From positions 12,519-76,518 of the forward strand of contig JBDWMA010000021.1 of NCBI GenBank assembly GCA_039972875.1: a DNA stretch of 64,000 nt. The letters run 5' to 3'. The position numbers were made by a program, and so were the translations under genes. Shown here piece after piece: positions 46,103-55,351 of the stretch (positions are counted from its first letter, which is position 1; every line of letters begins with the position of its first letter). The DNA comes from Pseudoruegeria sp039972875. Its GTDB lineage: Bacteria > Pseudomonadota > Alphaproteobacteria > Rhodobacterales > Rhodobacteraceae. The notes under the pieces were generated by a model. The model ran no database searches, was not told the origin of the DNA, and worked only from the letters and a program-made list of their open reading frames with translations.

Positions 46103-47629
46103 ATGACAAATTTGGTTGAAATGAAGGGGATCGAAAAGCGCTTTCCAGGCGTGCATGCTCTGAAAGCGGTGCAATTCGATCTACGTCCTGGAGAAGTTCA
46201 CGCCCTCATGGGGGAGAATGGGGCGGGCAAGTCAACACTGATGAAAATTATGTCCGGCATTTATCCACGTGATGGTGGGGAAATGTTTGTAAGCGGCGCA
46301 CCGGTTACACCCAAAGGCCCTCGAGACGCTCAGGATCTGGGCATCGGGATCATCCATCAGGAGCTTAGCTTGATGCGTGATCTGACGGCGGCGCAAAATG
46401 TATTGATTGGGCGGGAACCGCGTCGCAGCTTTGGCCGTTTGGATGAACAAGCGTTGAACCAACAAACCGCCGAGATTTTTGCGTCTCTGAACCTTAAGAT
46501 GGATCCGCGAACCCAAGTTGGCACTCAAACCATTGCCCGACAGCAGTTGATCGAAATAGCCAAGGCTCTGTCCTATAATCCGCGCGTGTTGATTATGGAT
46601 GAGCCAACAGCGGCGCTCAATGATACTGAGATCAATGAGCTGTTCAAAGTCATCGAAAAATTGAAATCAGACGGCGTTGGCATCGTTTATATCAGCCACC
46701 GTATGGATGAGATTAAGCGTATCGCAGATCGTGTGACGATTCTGCGGGATGGGGCCTATATCGACACCGTTGATGCGGCAGAAACACCGCTTTCAACAAT
46801 CATTCAGCTGATGGTTGGCCGCGAAGTCAGCGAACAAGCACCAATAATCCCTGACACCTCCCAAAGCCCAGTGGCGTTGGACGTGCGCAATCTTTCTCGA
46901 GGGAAAGAGGTTCGCGACGTGAGTTTTGATCTGCGCAAAGGAGAGATTCTTGGCTTTGCAGGGTTGATGGGCGCAGGGCGAACCGAAGTGGCACGGATCA
47001 TATTTGGCGCAGATCCTCGTGATGCAGGCGAGATATTTGTCGACGGACAACTAGTTGATATCCGAACACCCCACACAGCTGTCGAAGCAGGCATTGGCTA
47101 TCTGTCAGAGGATCGAAAGCACTTTGGTCTTGCTGTTGATATGACCGTGCGCGCCAATATTGCGATGGCAAACCTTGGTTTGTTTACAAGCCGTACCGGT
47201 GTGCTGGATGAGGCCGCGATGAAAACAACAGCGCTGGGCTACATTGAACAGCTGGGCATTCGTACGCCGTCCGATATGCAAGATGTCGGGCTTTTGTCTG
47301 GGGGCAATCAGCAAAAAGTCGTCATTGCAAAATGGCTCCTGCGGGATTGCGATGTGCTGATCTTTGATGAGCCAACTCGTGGGATCGACATTGGAGCGAA
47401 ATCTGAAATTTACGCCTTGCTAGAGGATCTCGCCGCGAAGGGACGTGCAATCATCGTGATTTCCTCAGAGCTACCGGAAGTTATGCGCCTTAGTCACCGC
47501 ATCGCAGTGATGTGCGAAGGACGTTTGACGGGCATATTGCCCGGCGGCGCAGAGACCACACAAGAAGATATTATGGAATTGGCCACGCAGCGTGATCTTT
47601 CGCTGAGTGGTGCGGAGGACCGAACATGA
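46103..47629 (+). CDS. sugar ABC transporter ATP-binding protein (RbsA/MglA type)
   Basis: The 508-residue protein carries two ATPase domains in tandem. The first has Walker A GENGAGKST (about residue 37) and Walker B VLIMDEPTAAL. The second has a degenerate Walker A (GLMGAGRTE) but LLSGGNQQKVVIAKWL and DVLIFDEPTRGID. This is the normal RbsA/MglA layout. It overlaps the permease gene by 4 bp and follows the SDR after 29 bp. It drives uptake of the sugar bound by the protein encoded at 48696; L-fucose is the likely substrate. Confidence 0.94.
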   Translation: MTNLVEMKGIEKRFPGVHALKAVQFDLRPGEVHALMGENGAGKSTLMKIMSGIYPRDGGEMFVSGAPVTPKGPRDAQDLGIGIIHQELSLMRDLTAAQNVLIGREPRRSFGRLDEQALNQQTAEIFASLNLKMDPRTQVGTQTIARQQLIEIAKALSYNPRVLIMDEPTAALNDTEINELFKVIEKLKSDGVGIVYISHRMDEIKRIADRVTILRDGAYIDTVDAAETPLSTIIQLMVGREVSEQAPIIPDTSQSPVALDVRNLSRGKEVRDVSFDLRKGEILGFAGLMGAGRTEVARIIFGADPRDAGEIFVDGQLVDIRTPHTAVEAGIGYLSEDRKHFGLAVDMTVRANIAMANLGLFTSRTGVLDEAAMKTTALGYIEQLGIRTPSDMQDVGLLSGGNQQKVVIAKWLLRDCDVLIFDEPTRGIDIGAKSEIYALLEDLAAKGRAIIVISSELPEVMRLSHRIAVMCEGRLTGILPGGAETTQEDIMELATQRDLSLSGAEDRT

Positions 47630-48633
47630 CAACCACAACACTAGACGCCCCAAAGTCCACGCTGTCACGCGTTATTGCGGCAGGAACACACCAGCGGGTG
47701 TTGGCGTTCGCCAGCCTGATAATTCTGTTGATCGGCTTTTCCATCGCGTCACCGAATTTCATGCAAACATCTAATATGATTGCGATTTTACAGGCGACCT
47801 CGGTCAATGGTGTCCTTGCAATTGCCGTAACCCTAGTGATTATCACCGGCGGTATTGACCTGTCGGTAGGGACGATGATGACTTTTTGTGCGGTCATTAC
47901 AGGGGTGGTTTTAACATATGCCGGATTGCCATTGATGTTTGGTGTCATTGCAGCGGTTTTAACGGGCGCGCTTTGCGGTGCGGCGTCGGGAACTTTCGTT
48001 GCCAAAATGGCGATCCCACCGTTTATCGCGACATTGGGGATGATGTTGATCCTAAAGGGCCTGAGCCTTGTGATTTCAGGTACACGCCCGATCTATTTCA
48101 ACGATACACCAGGCTTTAGCGAAATCTCTCGGGGGTCTTTGATCGGAGAAGTTTTCCCTTCGATGCCCATTCCGAATGGGGTGCTGATCCTATTCCTTGT
48201 TGCCGGGGCGACCGCCTACATTCTGAACCGGACTGTATTGGGGCGCTACTGTTTTGCGCTGGGCTCCAATGAGGAATCTGTGCGTCTGTCGGGGGTAAAC
48301 ACGGATCGTTGGAAAATCGTCATTTATGCGGTGGCTGGATCCATCGTGGGGATCGCCGGCCTGTTGATCGCATCCCGTTTGAATTCCGCACAACCCGCTC
48401 TGGGATTGGGATATGAGCTCGAAGCAATTGCCGCAGTGGTCATTGGTGGAACATCCTTATCTGGCGGGCGGGGCTCGATCCTTGGATCTTTGATTGGGGC
48501 CCTGATTATGGCGGTTTTAACCAATGGCCTGCGTGTGCTGTCTGTTGCTCAGGAATGGCAAACCGTTGTGACCGGGGCAATCATCATTTTGGCGGTCTAT
48601 GCCGACATGATGCGTCGCCGGAAACCAAGCTAA
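47626..48633 (+). CDS. sugar ABC transporter permease (RbsC type)
   Basis: A 335-residue membrane protein of the BPD_transp_2 family, with about eight helices. The family motif AAVVIGGTSLSGGRGSILGSLIGALIMAVL is visible near residues 265-295, and GGIDLSVGTMM near residue 75. It ends in a short basic tail (MMRRRKPS). It forms the transport channel with the RbsA-like ATPase and the downstream binding protein. Confidence 0.94.
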   Translation: MTTTTLDAPKSTLSRVIAAGTHQRVLAFASLIILLIGFSIASPNFMQTSNMIAILQATSVNGVLAIAVTLVIITGGIDLSVGTMMTFCAVITGVVLTYAGLPLMFGVIAAVLTGALCGAASGTFVAKMAIPPFIATLGMMLILKGLSLVISGTRPIYFNDTPGFSEISRGSLIGEVFPSMPIPNGVLILFLVAGATAYILNRTVLGRYCFALGSNEESVRLSGVNTDRWKIVIYAVAGSIVGIAGLLIASRLNSAQPALGLGYELEAIAAVVIGGTSLSGGRGSILGSLIGALIMAVLTNGLRVLSVAQEWQTVVTGAIIILAVYADMMRRRKPS

Positions 48634-48695
48634 TCAAACTGAATATCGCCCGAGGAGGAACGCGGGCGGAAATCGACAACCTAGGAGGAAATATT

Positions 48696-49643
48696 ATGTT
48701 GTCACGTCGTACTCTCATTAGCGCGCTAAGCGTTTCGATCGCCCTTGCATCTGCGCCAGCCGCATTTGCCGCGGATGAAATCTATATCCCACTTGTGTCT
48801 AAAGGCTTTCAACACCAGTTCTGGCAGGCTGTAAAATCAGGTGCTGATCAGGCGGCCGAAGAATTCAATGTGCGTATCACATTCGAAGGCCCAGACAATG
48901 AAACCATGGTTGATCGTCAGATTGACATGTTGGCTGCTGCACTTGCAAACAGCCCCGGTGCGATAGGCTTTGCCGCGCTTGACAGCCAGGCTGCGATCCC
49001 ATTGTTGCGTCAGGCGAGCGAAGCGGGCATCCCGATTATCGCGTTTGACAGCGGTGTCGACAGCGACATTCCATTGTCCACGACGACAACCGACAATGTT
49101 GCGGCGGCTGCGCTGGCGGCTGACAAAATGGCCGAATTTATTGGCGGTGCTGGTAAGGTTGCCGTTGTGGCCCATGACCAAACCAGCCGTACGGGGATTG
49201 ACCGACGCGATGGGTTCTTGAACCAAATTGAGAGCAAATATCCTGACATCGAAGTTGTGAGCGTTCAGTATGGCGCGGGTGACCAATTACAATCTACCGA
49301 AGTCGCCAAAGCCATTCTAACAGCCAATCCTGATTTGGGTGGTATGTTCGGCACCAATGAAGGGTCTGCTATTGGGATCGTGAATGCTGTACGTGAAATG
49401 GGTAAAAGCGGCGTGACCATCATCGGCTATGACTCCGGTAAAGCACAAACAGACGCGATCCGCGAAGGTTTGATGCAAGGTGCGATTACGCAGAACCCCG
49501 TTGGTATTGGCTATGAAACTGTAAAAGCGGCCGTTGCAGCCATGAACGGTGAAGAGCTTCCAACGATCATCGACACTGGTTTCTACTACTATGACCAGTC
49601 CAACATCGACGACGCTAAAATTCAGGCCGTACTATACGATTGA
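48696..49643 (+). CDS. sugar-binding periplasmic protein (RbsB type)
   Basis: The 315-residue type 1 periplasmic binding protein has a signal peptide (LSRRTLISALSVSIALASAPAAFA, likely cut after AFA) and domain signatures IYIPLVSKGFQHQFWQAVKSG and GYDSGKAQTDAIREG. Upstream codons are excluded because AGGAGG at 48683-48688 sits directly before the ATG. Substrate is inferred to be L-fucose from the surrounding catabolic genes. The gene is separated from the FAH gene by 67 bp. Confidence 0.93.
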   Translation: MLSRRTLISALSVSIALASAPAAFAADEIYIPLVSKGFQHQFWQAVKSGADQAAEEFNVRITFEGPDNETMVDRQIDMLAAALANSPGAIGFAALDSQAAIPLLRQASEAGIPIIAFDSGVDSDIPLSTTTTDNVAAAALAADKMAEFIGGAGKVAVVAHDQTSRTGIDRRDGFLNQIESKYPDIEVVSVQYGAGDQLQSTEVAKAILTANPDLGGMFGTNEGSAIGIVNAVREMGKSGVTIIGYDSGKAQTDAIREGLMQGAITQNPVGIGYETVKAAVAAMNGEELPTIIDTGFYYYDQSNIDDAKIQAVLYD

Positions 49644-49710
49644 TACGTGTCTCGCCGCAGCCCGGATGTTCTGGACTGCGGCATTTTTTCGACTAAATTC
49701 TGAGGACCAC

Positions 49711-50565
49711 ATGAAACTATTGCGCTACGGCCCGACTGGGCAGGAAAAACCGGGGTGTCTGGATACAGAGGGTCGCGTGCGTGATCTTTCAGGCCATATT
49801 GATGATCTCGCCGGAGCGGCGCTGCTGCCTGAATCAGTTGCCAAGCTTCAGTCTCTGGATGTAAACTCGTTGCCCGTCGTTGCTGGAACTCCACAAGAGG
49901 ATCTGCGCCTAGGTCCCTGTGTTGGGAGAATTGGTAAGTTCATCTGTATTGGGTTGAATTACAGCGATCATGCAGCCGAAAGCGGTATGGATGTTCCGCC
50001 CGAACCTGTCATTTTCAACAAATGGACTTCGGCTGTGGTTGGCCCGGATGATGATGTGCTTATCCCACGTGGCTCTGAAAAAACTGATTGGGAAGTGGAG
50101 CTTGGTGTAGTGATCGGCAAGGGCGGATCTTATATCAACGAGGCGGATGCGATGTCCCATGTTGCGGGATTTTGTGTCGTCAATGACGTGTCAGAGCGGA
50201 GCTATCAGTTGGAACGCGCGGGAACTTGGGACAAAGGCAAAGGGTGTGATACCTTTGGTCCGACTGGGCCATGGCTCGTGACCTCTGATGAGGTAGGCGA
50301 TTTTAATGCATTGAATATGTGGCTCGAAGTGGACGGCGTTCGGTATCAAAATGGATCGACATCGACGATGGTCTACAAAGTCCCCCACCTAGTATCTTAT
50401 TGTTCACAGTTCATGAGCCTTCAACCTGGTGATGTGATTTCAACGGGGACTCCTCCGGGTGTTGGCATGGGGTTGAATCCTCAGAAATATCTGCAAGGTG
50501 GTGAAACCATGCGTCTTGGTATCGATGGGCTGGGCATACAAACACAGACTGTCCGCAAGGCGTAA
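49711..50565 (+). CDS. FAH-family protein, probable 2,4-diketo-3-deoxy-L-fuconate hydrolase
   Basis: A 284-residue fumarylacetoacetate hydrolase fold protein. The core motifs are CIGLNYSDHAAESG, WEVELGVVIGKGG, VNDVSERSYQLERAGTWDKGKGCDTFGPTGPW and DVISTGTPPGVGMG, which is the short FAH domain (not full-length fumarylacetoacetase). Start at MKLLRYGP has GAGG upstream. In the known L-fucose route this type cleaves the diketo acid to pyruvate and lactate. It is the last gene of the plus-strand fucose operon. Confidence 0.88.
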   Translation: MKLLRYGPTGQEKPGCLDTEGRVRDLSGHIDDLAGAALLPESVAKLQSLDVNSLPVVAGTPQEDLRLGPCVGRIGKFICIGLNYSDHAAESGMDVPPEPVIFNKWTSAVVGPDDDVLIPRGSEKTDWEVELGVVIGKGGSYINEADAMSHVAGFCVVNDVSERSYQLERAGTWDKGKGCDTFGPTGPWLVTSDEVGDFNALNMWLEVDGVRYQNGSTSTMVYKVPHLVSYCSQFMSLQPGDVISTGTPPGVGMGLNPQKYLQGGETMRLGIDGLGIQTQTVRKA

Positions 50566-50581
50566 TACCGGGCTGATTACA

Positions 50582-50608
50582 TACGGGGCCCTCTGTGATG
50601 GCCCCGTA
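50582..50608 (+). terminator. Terminator of the fucose operon
   Basis: A perfect 9-bp stem (TACGGGGCC / GGCCCCGTA) with a 9-nt loop begins 16 bp after the FAH stop. It lacks a clear U-run but is the obvious transcription end. Confidence 0.65.
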
Positions 50609-51521
50609 AGGGTAGAGCGGCATTTTGAACCTGATGCTCTCCCTCAAAAGGATGCGGGTGCCAGTAACCTCATCCCCTTGACAATGCGTCGGCAGCGGAC
50701 GCGATACGGCATTATCAATTATTTGTATTCATGGCAGCACCCAATATGGGGGTGATTGTTTTCAAGGGGTATAAGGCTTCTTTCAAAGCGTTGCCTGATG
50801 CCGAGATTTAGCGCGAGCTTTGTGATCTTTTTCTGTTTAAAATGACGGTGCAGATTGATTGGAATTTGGTCCCGCAGATTTTTTAACTGGAACCGAGTTC
50901 TTTCGTTAACCTTTGATATAGTGCGCTTTGTGATGACAGCAGAGCTGAGAATAAAGATCATTTCAGTCGTCTTTTAAGAGAATACCATTCACAAGATTCA
51001 GTCTAAGGTGTGGTAAATTTCTCTAAACGGGATATGCATTAGGTATTAAGGTGCCATTTTGTTTTAGTGCGGCGAATTGATTAATCTGATACCGCAATTT
51101 GACTTGTCGGAGGATCAATTTCTTCGTCGTGTGGCGGGTTCGATTTGAGCTTTTCTAGAGGGATGCTGCAATTTAAGATCGGTTACTCGGACGAGGTGGT
51201 TTGTTTTGAGACGATGTGCGGCAACTGGCTCTGTAGATGTTTGGTAGAAATACTGCGCTCGACACAATTATGTTGTTGGATGTTTGCGCCCAAACTTTAT
51301 GTTCAAGAGAGTCCGTAACTATTTGAAAATAAATTATTTATCTAGACGTCTAAATGGCCTGAGTTTAGGCGAAGATTGAGGCATCCGATACTGGTTGTTG
51401 AAACAATATTTTTGCAACCGGTTGCAAAAAAGGTTGACGGCGGACGGGTGTTGGCCTCAATCTGTAAAAGTCAGCAGATTCGGAACTGTACGTTTCGGGT
51501 GTGAGGCAAGCGGGGAGAAGA
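50609..51521. other. 900-bp gene-free region upstream of the second sugar operon
   Basis: No gene is recognised on either strand; frames present are short and give no known protein. It contains a TTGACA at 50678-50683, a 10-bp palindrome TAGACGTCTA at 51343-51352 and a 22-bp palindrome at 51409-51430. It is more AT-rich than the flanking operons. The length leaves room for distant regulatory sites or a small RNA, neither of which I can demonstrate. Confidence 0.4.
51409..51430. promoter_or_regulatory. 22-bp perfect palindrome, LacI/GalR-type operator
   Basis: The palindrome has a TTGCAACCGGTTGCAA core flanked by three more matched T/A pairs on each side, and a CG-centred symmetry characteristic of LacI/GalR operators. 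It is 92 bp upstream of the ATG of the TIM-barrel gene. TTGACG at 51434-51439 directly follows it and could be the -35 box, so a bound repressor would block it. No LacI gene is in the window. Confidence 0.7.
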
Positions 51522-52340
51522 ATGCTCGGTTTTAGTTTGAACCAAGTTACGATGTCTGAGGCGCCATTGAATGCTTTGCTCGAAACTGCGGTCCACTTGG
51601 GGTGCGTTGGGGTGGAGTTGCGGAATGATCTTGGGCGTCCTGTATTCGACGGGATGAAACCAGATCAGGCCGGCACTTTGGTGCGCGATCATGGTATTCG
51701 GCTGTTGGGTCTCTCGCAGGTTTATCCTTTTAATCGTTGGTCCGATGAAATCGAGAATGAAGTAAAAGCGTTAATCGAAATTGCGTGCGATGCCGGTGCT
51801 GAAACAATTAGTTTAATTCCATGCAATGATGGAAGTCGGACAGATAAAGCAAGCCGCAGTGCCGATTTGATGCGTGCATTGGATGGGTGTCTTCCGCTGT
51901 TAGAAGAGGCCGGATTGGTCGCCTTGATAGAGCCTGTAGGTTTTGAGCGCTCTTCGCTTCGATTAAAATCTGAACTGGCGTCTGCCATCGTGTCACTGGA
52001 CGCGCAACATCGGGTAAAGATCGTGCATGATACGTTTCACCACACGTTGGCGGGGGAGGGGGCGATCTATCCAGAATTGACGGGAATAGTTCATGCTTCA
52101 GGCATTACCGACCCTGCGATCGCCATAGAACAAATGAAAGACGACCACCGTGTCTTGGTTAATGTCCATGATCGGCTAGGCAATTTGGCCCAGATCGATG
52201 CCCTGGCAAATGCCGGGTATACCGGGCTAATTTCTTTCGAATGCTTTGCGCCAGAGGTTCGCAATCTTGCAGATCCTTTAAGTGCGATTTCACAATCAAT
52301 CGACTTCATATCCACGCGCGCGCAGCAAAAAGTTGCGTAA
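51522..52340 (+). CDS. TIM-barrel sugar isomerase/epimerase (IolI/hydroxypyruvate isomerase-like)
   Basis: A 272-residue protein of the xylose-isomerase-like TIM barrel group. LGFSLNQVTMSEAPLNALLE opens the first strand. ISLIPCNDGS, VALIEPVGF (metal Glu), KIVHDTFHH (Asp, His) and LISFECFAP (Glu) mark the metal site at the barrel end. The ATG at 51522 with GGGGAGAAGA upstream is chosen over an earlier GTG at 51501. It begins a sugar ABC transporter operon 82 bp before the binding protein. It probably isomerises an imported sugar, inosose or sugar acid. Confidence 0.85.
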   Translation: MLGFSLNQVTMSEAPLNALLETAVHLGCVGVELRNDLGRPVFDGMKPDQAGTLVRDHGIRLLGLSQVYPFNRWSDEIENEVKALIEIACDAGAETISLIPCNDGSRTDKASRSADLMRALDGCLPLLEEAGLVALIEPVGFERSSLRLKSELASAIVSLDAQHRVKIVHDTFHHTLAGEGAIYPELTGIVHASGITDPAIAIEQMKDDHRVLVNVHDRLGNLAQIDALANAGYTGLISFECFAPEVRNLADPLSAISQSIDFISTRAQQKVA

Positions 52341-52422
52341 AACGGGGGATGAATTGCTCCAAAACGGAGATTCCGGTGAAAAATATCTGGTGTGCCGGAC
52401 ACCAAATTTTGGGAGGATCCTC

Positions 52423-53361
52423 ATGAAAAAGACTTTTATTGCAACTGGCCTGGTGGCCTTGATGTCAACATCAGCAATGGCTCAGGAAATTGGCGCGACG
52501 ATTTCGCGTTTCGATGACAACTGGTTGACGGTTATGCGCAATGGTATGACCGAACATGCCGAGGGCATTGATGGCGTGACTTTGCAAATGGAAGACGCAA
52601 CCGATGATTTGGCAAAACAGATTGACCAAGTTAGAAACTTCGTCGCTTCAGGCGTTGATGCGATCATCGTGAACATCGTCGATACGTCTGCGGGTGCAGC
52701 GATCAGTGAAGCGGCGGGCAGCACGCCGTTGGTTTATGTAAACCGCGAGCCAGACAACGTAAACGAACTGCCTGCAACACAGGCGTTTGTGGCGTCCAAC
52801 GAAATCGAATCCGGCACACTGTCTGCATTCCAAGTTTGTAATAACTTGCGTGCAGCTGGTAAGGCGGGCGGTGCTCGTGGGTATTTGATGAACGGACAGC
52901 TGTCCAACCAAGCGGCCGTGCAGCGTTCAAAAGACGTTCACGATGTGATCGGTATGGACATGTGTAACTTCATGACCCTCATCGATGAGCAGACTGCAAA
53001 CTGGTCGCGCGACGAAGCGCAGGATCTTATGACCAACTGGATGTCTTCTGGTGAACCGTTTGATTTTGTTCTCGCGAACAATGACGAAATGGCAATTGGC
53101 GCGATCCAAGCGATGAAAGCTGCTGGCGTTGATATGGCTGACGTTCAAACAGGTGGTGTTGATGCCAGCCAAGACGCTTTGTTGTCCATGCAATCCGGTG
53201 ATTATGACGTCACTGTATTTCAGGATGCATTCGGTCAGGGTGCTGGTTCTGTAGACACCGCTCTCGCACTGGCTGCTGGCGAAACAGTGGACCAAAAAGT
53301 CTACATCCCGTTCCTGCTGGTTACACCTGACAACATCGATGACTTCTTGTCCAAAAACTAA
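52423..53361 (+). CDS. sugar/polyol ABC transporter periplasmic binding protein (inositol-type)
   Basis: The 312-residue periplasmic binding protein has a signal peptide MKKTFIATGLVALMSTSAMA with cleavage after AMA, then IGATISRFDDNWLTVMRNGM. The type 1 fold is shown by VDAIIVNIVDTSAG, PLVYVNREPD and VLANNDEMAIGAIQAMKAAGV. It resembles myo-inositol binding proteins of alphaproteobacteria. The start has GGGAGGAT 6 bp upstream. The permease and ATPase genes follow. The inositol assignment is a reasonable guess, supported by the IolB-like gene downstream. Confidence 0.9.
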   Translation: MKKTFIATGLVALMSTSAMAQEIGATISRFDDNWLTVMRNGMTEHAEGIDGVTLQMEDATDDLAKQIDQVRNFVASGVDAIIVNIVDTSAGAAISEAAGSTPLVYVNREPDNVNELPATQAFVASNEIESGTLSAFQVCNNLRAAGKAGGARGYLMNGQLSNQAAVQRSKDVHDVIGMDMCNFMTLIDEQTANWSRDEAQDLMTNWMSSGEPFDFVLANNDEMAIGAIQAMKAAGVDMADVQTGGVDASQDALLSMQSGDYDVTVFQDAFGQGAGSVDTALALAAGETVDQKVYIPFLLVTPDNIDDFLSKN

Positions 53362-53445
53362 ATCTAGTTTTTGACCAACCATGCTGGGCGGCACTTTGTG
53401 TGTCGCCCAGTGCTTCAATTAGCGCTTTATAGGGGGGCGTACCCA

Positions 53446-54519
53446 ATGACAGATACCAGCCACGGCACGGGCGGGCTAACATTCGACAAGAGCAAACGTT
53501 CTTGGCCGAACGAAATGAATATCCTTCTCGCGTTGATTATTATCGTCGTGATTTTCGAGGTCCTAGGTCAGCTTCTGCCCTATATGAATAATCAGAGCTT
53601 CCTTTTTGATACCCGTGGACGATTTGATACGATTTTCAATGAAGCAAGACTTCAAATTATTATCCTGCAGGTTGCAATTATCGGGATCATTGCGCTTGGC
53701 GTGACCCAGGTTATTATTACCGCAGGTATCGATCTTAGCTCCGGTCCGCTCGTCGCGGCCACCGCAATGATTGCGATGAGTTTTGCGCAAACCGAACTGG
53801 TGAATGGCAACCCAAATCCAAAAGCGATTTTTGGAACCTGGGCGATGGACCTCCCGGTACTTATCCCAATTGTCGTGGGATTGGCATTTGGTGCAATGAT
53901 TGGGGCCATTAACGGTACATTCGTTGCTTATCTTCGTATTCCTCCCTTTATTGCGACACTTGGTATGTTCTTGATCTGCCGCGGTATTGCTCTTTGGTGG
54001 TCATCTGGCCGTCCTGTTTCGTTCCCAACCGAAAGCTATAAGTTCCTCGGTTCGGGTATGATGCCTGTCGTCTGGTTCCTATCACTTGCCGTCGTTTTCC
54101 ACATCATTTTGAAGTATACGGTCTACGGAAAACATACCTATGCGATCGGTTCGAACGAAGAAGCGGCCCGGATGTCTGGCATTAATGTCAAAAAGCATAA
54201 GGTTATGGTTTACATGATCGCCTCGATGCTGGCTGCATTTGCCGGAGTTGTTCTGAGCGCGAAAGCCTCAACTGCACAAGCGGGCATGGGGGAATTCTAT
54301 GAATTGTTCGCGATTGCCATGGCCGTTATCGGTGGCATCAGCCTAACCGGGGGCCGTGGATCTATTATCGGTACAGTTCTCGGTGCGATGGTTTTGGGCG
54401 TCATCAGGTCTGGATTTACGTTCGTCAAACTGGACGGATCGTATCAGCTGATGGCCATGGGCGGCATTATCATTGCTGCTGTGATCCTTGACCAATACCG
54501 CCAGCGCAACCGCGCATAA
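53446..54519 (+). CDS. sugar/polyol ABC transporter permease
   Basis: A 357-residue BPD_transp_2 permease with about nine helices and a polar N-terminal tail (TDTSHGTGGLTFDKSKRSW). Signature sequences are GVTQVIITAGIDLSSGPLVAATAMI, LRIPPFIATLGMFLICRGIALWWSSGRP and IGGISLTGGRGSIIGTVLGAMVLGVIRSG. The length exceeds the RbsC type by about 25 residues, as in inositol-type permeases. It sits 84 bp after the binding protein, with AGGGGGG before the ATG at 53446. Confidence 0.93.
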   Translation: MTDTSHGTGGLTFDKSKRSWPNEMNILLALIIIVVIFEVLGQLLPYMNNQSFLFDTRGRFDTIFNEARLQIIILQVAIIGIIALGVTQVIITAGIDLSSGPLVAATAMIAMSFAQTELVNGNPNPKAIFGTWAMDLPVLIPIVVGLAFGAMIGAINGTFVAYLRIPPFIATLGMFLICRGIALWWSSGRPVSFPTESYKFLGSGMMPVVWFLSLAVVFHIILKYTVYGKHTYAIGSNEEAARMSGINVKKHKVMVYMIASMLAAFAGVVLSAKASTAQAGMGEFYELFAIAMAVIGGISLTGGRGSIIGTVLGAMVLGVIRSGFTFVKLDGSYQLMAMGGIIIAAVILDQYRQRNRA

Positions 54520-54535
54520 GCTTGGAGAGTATAAG

Positions 54536-55315
54536 ATGAGCGACGAATTTGTTCTGAAAACTGAGAACCTTACCAAGCATTACGGTGGCGTGCATGCCTT
54601 GGTAGATGCCAACTTTGAAATGAGAAAGGGCGAGCATATCGCCATTATGGGCGACAATGGTGCGGGGAAATCGACCTTTGTTCGCCAGATTACCGGGGTT
54701 GAGCAACGCACCAGCGGTAAAGTTTCCCTCTATGGGGAGCAGGTTGATTTTTCCGGTCCTCTTGATGCCCGCGAAGCAGGCATTGAAACTGTGTTTCAAA
54801 CGTTGGCGCTGGCCGATGACTTGGACGTGCCTGACAATCTGTTTCTTGGTCGAGAGAAAACAAAATTTGACTGGCTTGGCCCATTTCGTTTTCTTGACTA
54901 CAAAGCCATGCGCGAAGCAACCATGGCGGGACTTGATAAAACCGGCGTAAAGATCCCGAACATTCGCAATAGCATCCGCAATATGTCGGGTGGTCAACGT
55001 CAATGTGTTGCCATCGCGCGCACCGCGACGTTCCATTCTCGCCTGACAATTATGGACGAACCAACAGCTGCTTTGGGTGTGCAGGAAACGGCGCAGGTGG
55101 AAAATATTATCAAGACGCTGAAAGAAGCCGGCGAACCTTTGATTTTGGTCAGCCACAATATGCGTCAGGTCTTGGATCTTGTTGACCGCATTGTTGTGTT
55201 CCGTCGTGGTCGGATTGTCGCCAATCTCAAAAAAGAAGAGACCGACGGACAGGACATCGTGGCCTACATCACGGGTGCAAAAACCGGCGAAGAATATATG
55301 GAGCATGCGCTCTGA
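54536..55315 (+). CDS. single-domain sugar ABC transporter ATPase
   Basis: The 259-residue ATPase has Walker A GDNGAGKST near residue 41, signature NMSGGQRQCVAIAR, Walker B LTIMDEPTAALG and a His switch SHNMRQVL. RbsA-type ATPases have two such domains fused (the fucose importer here is 508 residues); this one has only one, so it must act as a dimer. This fits the carbohydrate uptake family 2 variants for inositol or related polyols. It starts at ATG 54536 after GGAGAG. It is the last gene of the importer operon. Confidence 0.92.
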   Translation: MSDEFVLKTENLTKHYGGVHALVDANFEMRKGEHIAIMGDNGAGKSTFVRQITGVEQRTSGKVSLYGEQVDFSGPLDAREAGIETVFQTLALADDLDVPDNLFLGREKTKFDWLGPFRFLDYKAMREATMAGLDKTGVKIPNIRNSIRNMSGGQRQCVAIARTATFHSRLTIMDEPTAALGVQETAQVENIIKTLKEAGEPLILVSHNMRQVLDLVDRIVVFRRGRIVANLKKEETDGQDIVAYITGAKTGEEYMEHAL

Positions 55316-55323
55316 TAAAAATT

Positions 55324-55351
55324 CGCGGACCGTTCTCATGATCGGTCCGCG
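55324..55351 (+). terminator. Terminator after the inositol-type importer
   Basis: A perfect 9-bp stem (CGCGGACCG / CGGTCCGCG) with a 10-nt loop begins 8 bp after the ATPase stop. It separates the importer operon from the IolB-SDR pair. Confidence 0.65.

Noticed and set aside
50719..50961. An 80-codon minus-strand frame in the long gap
   Set aside because: Low-complexity basic sequence without a ribosome site or any domain; likely chance.
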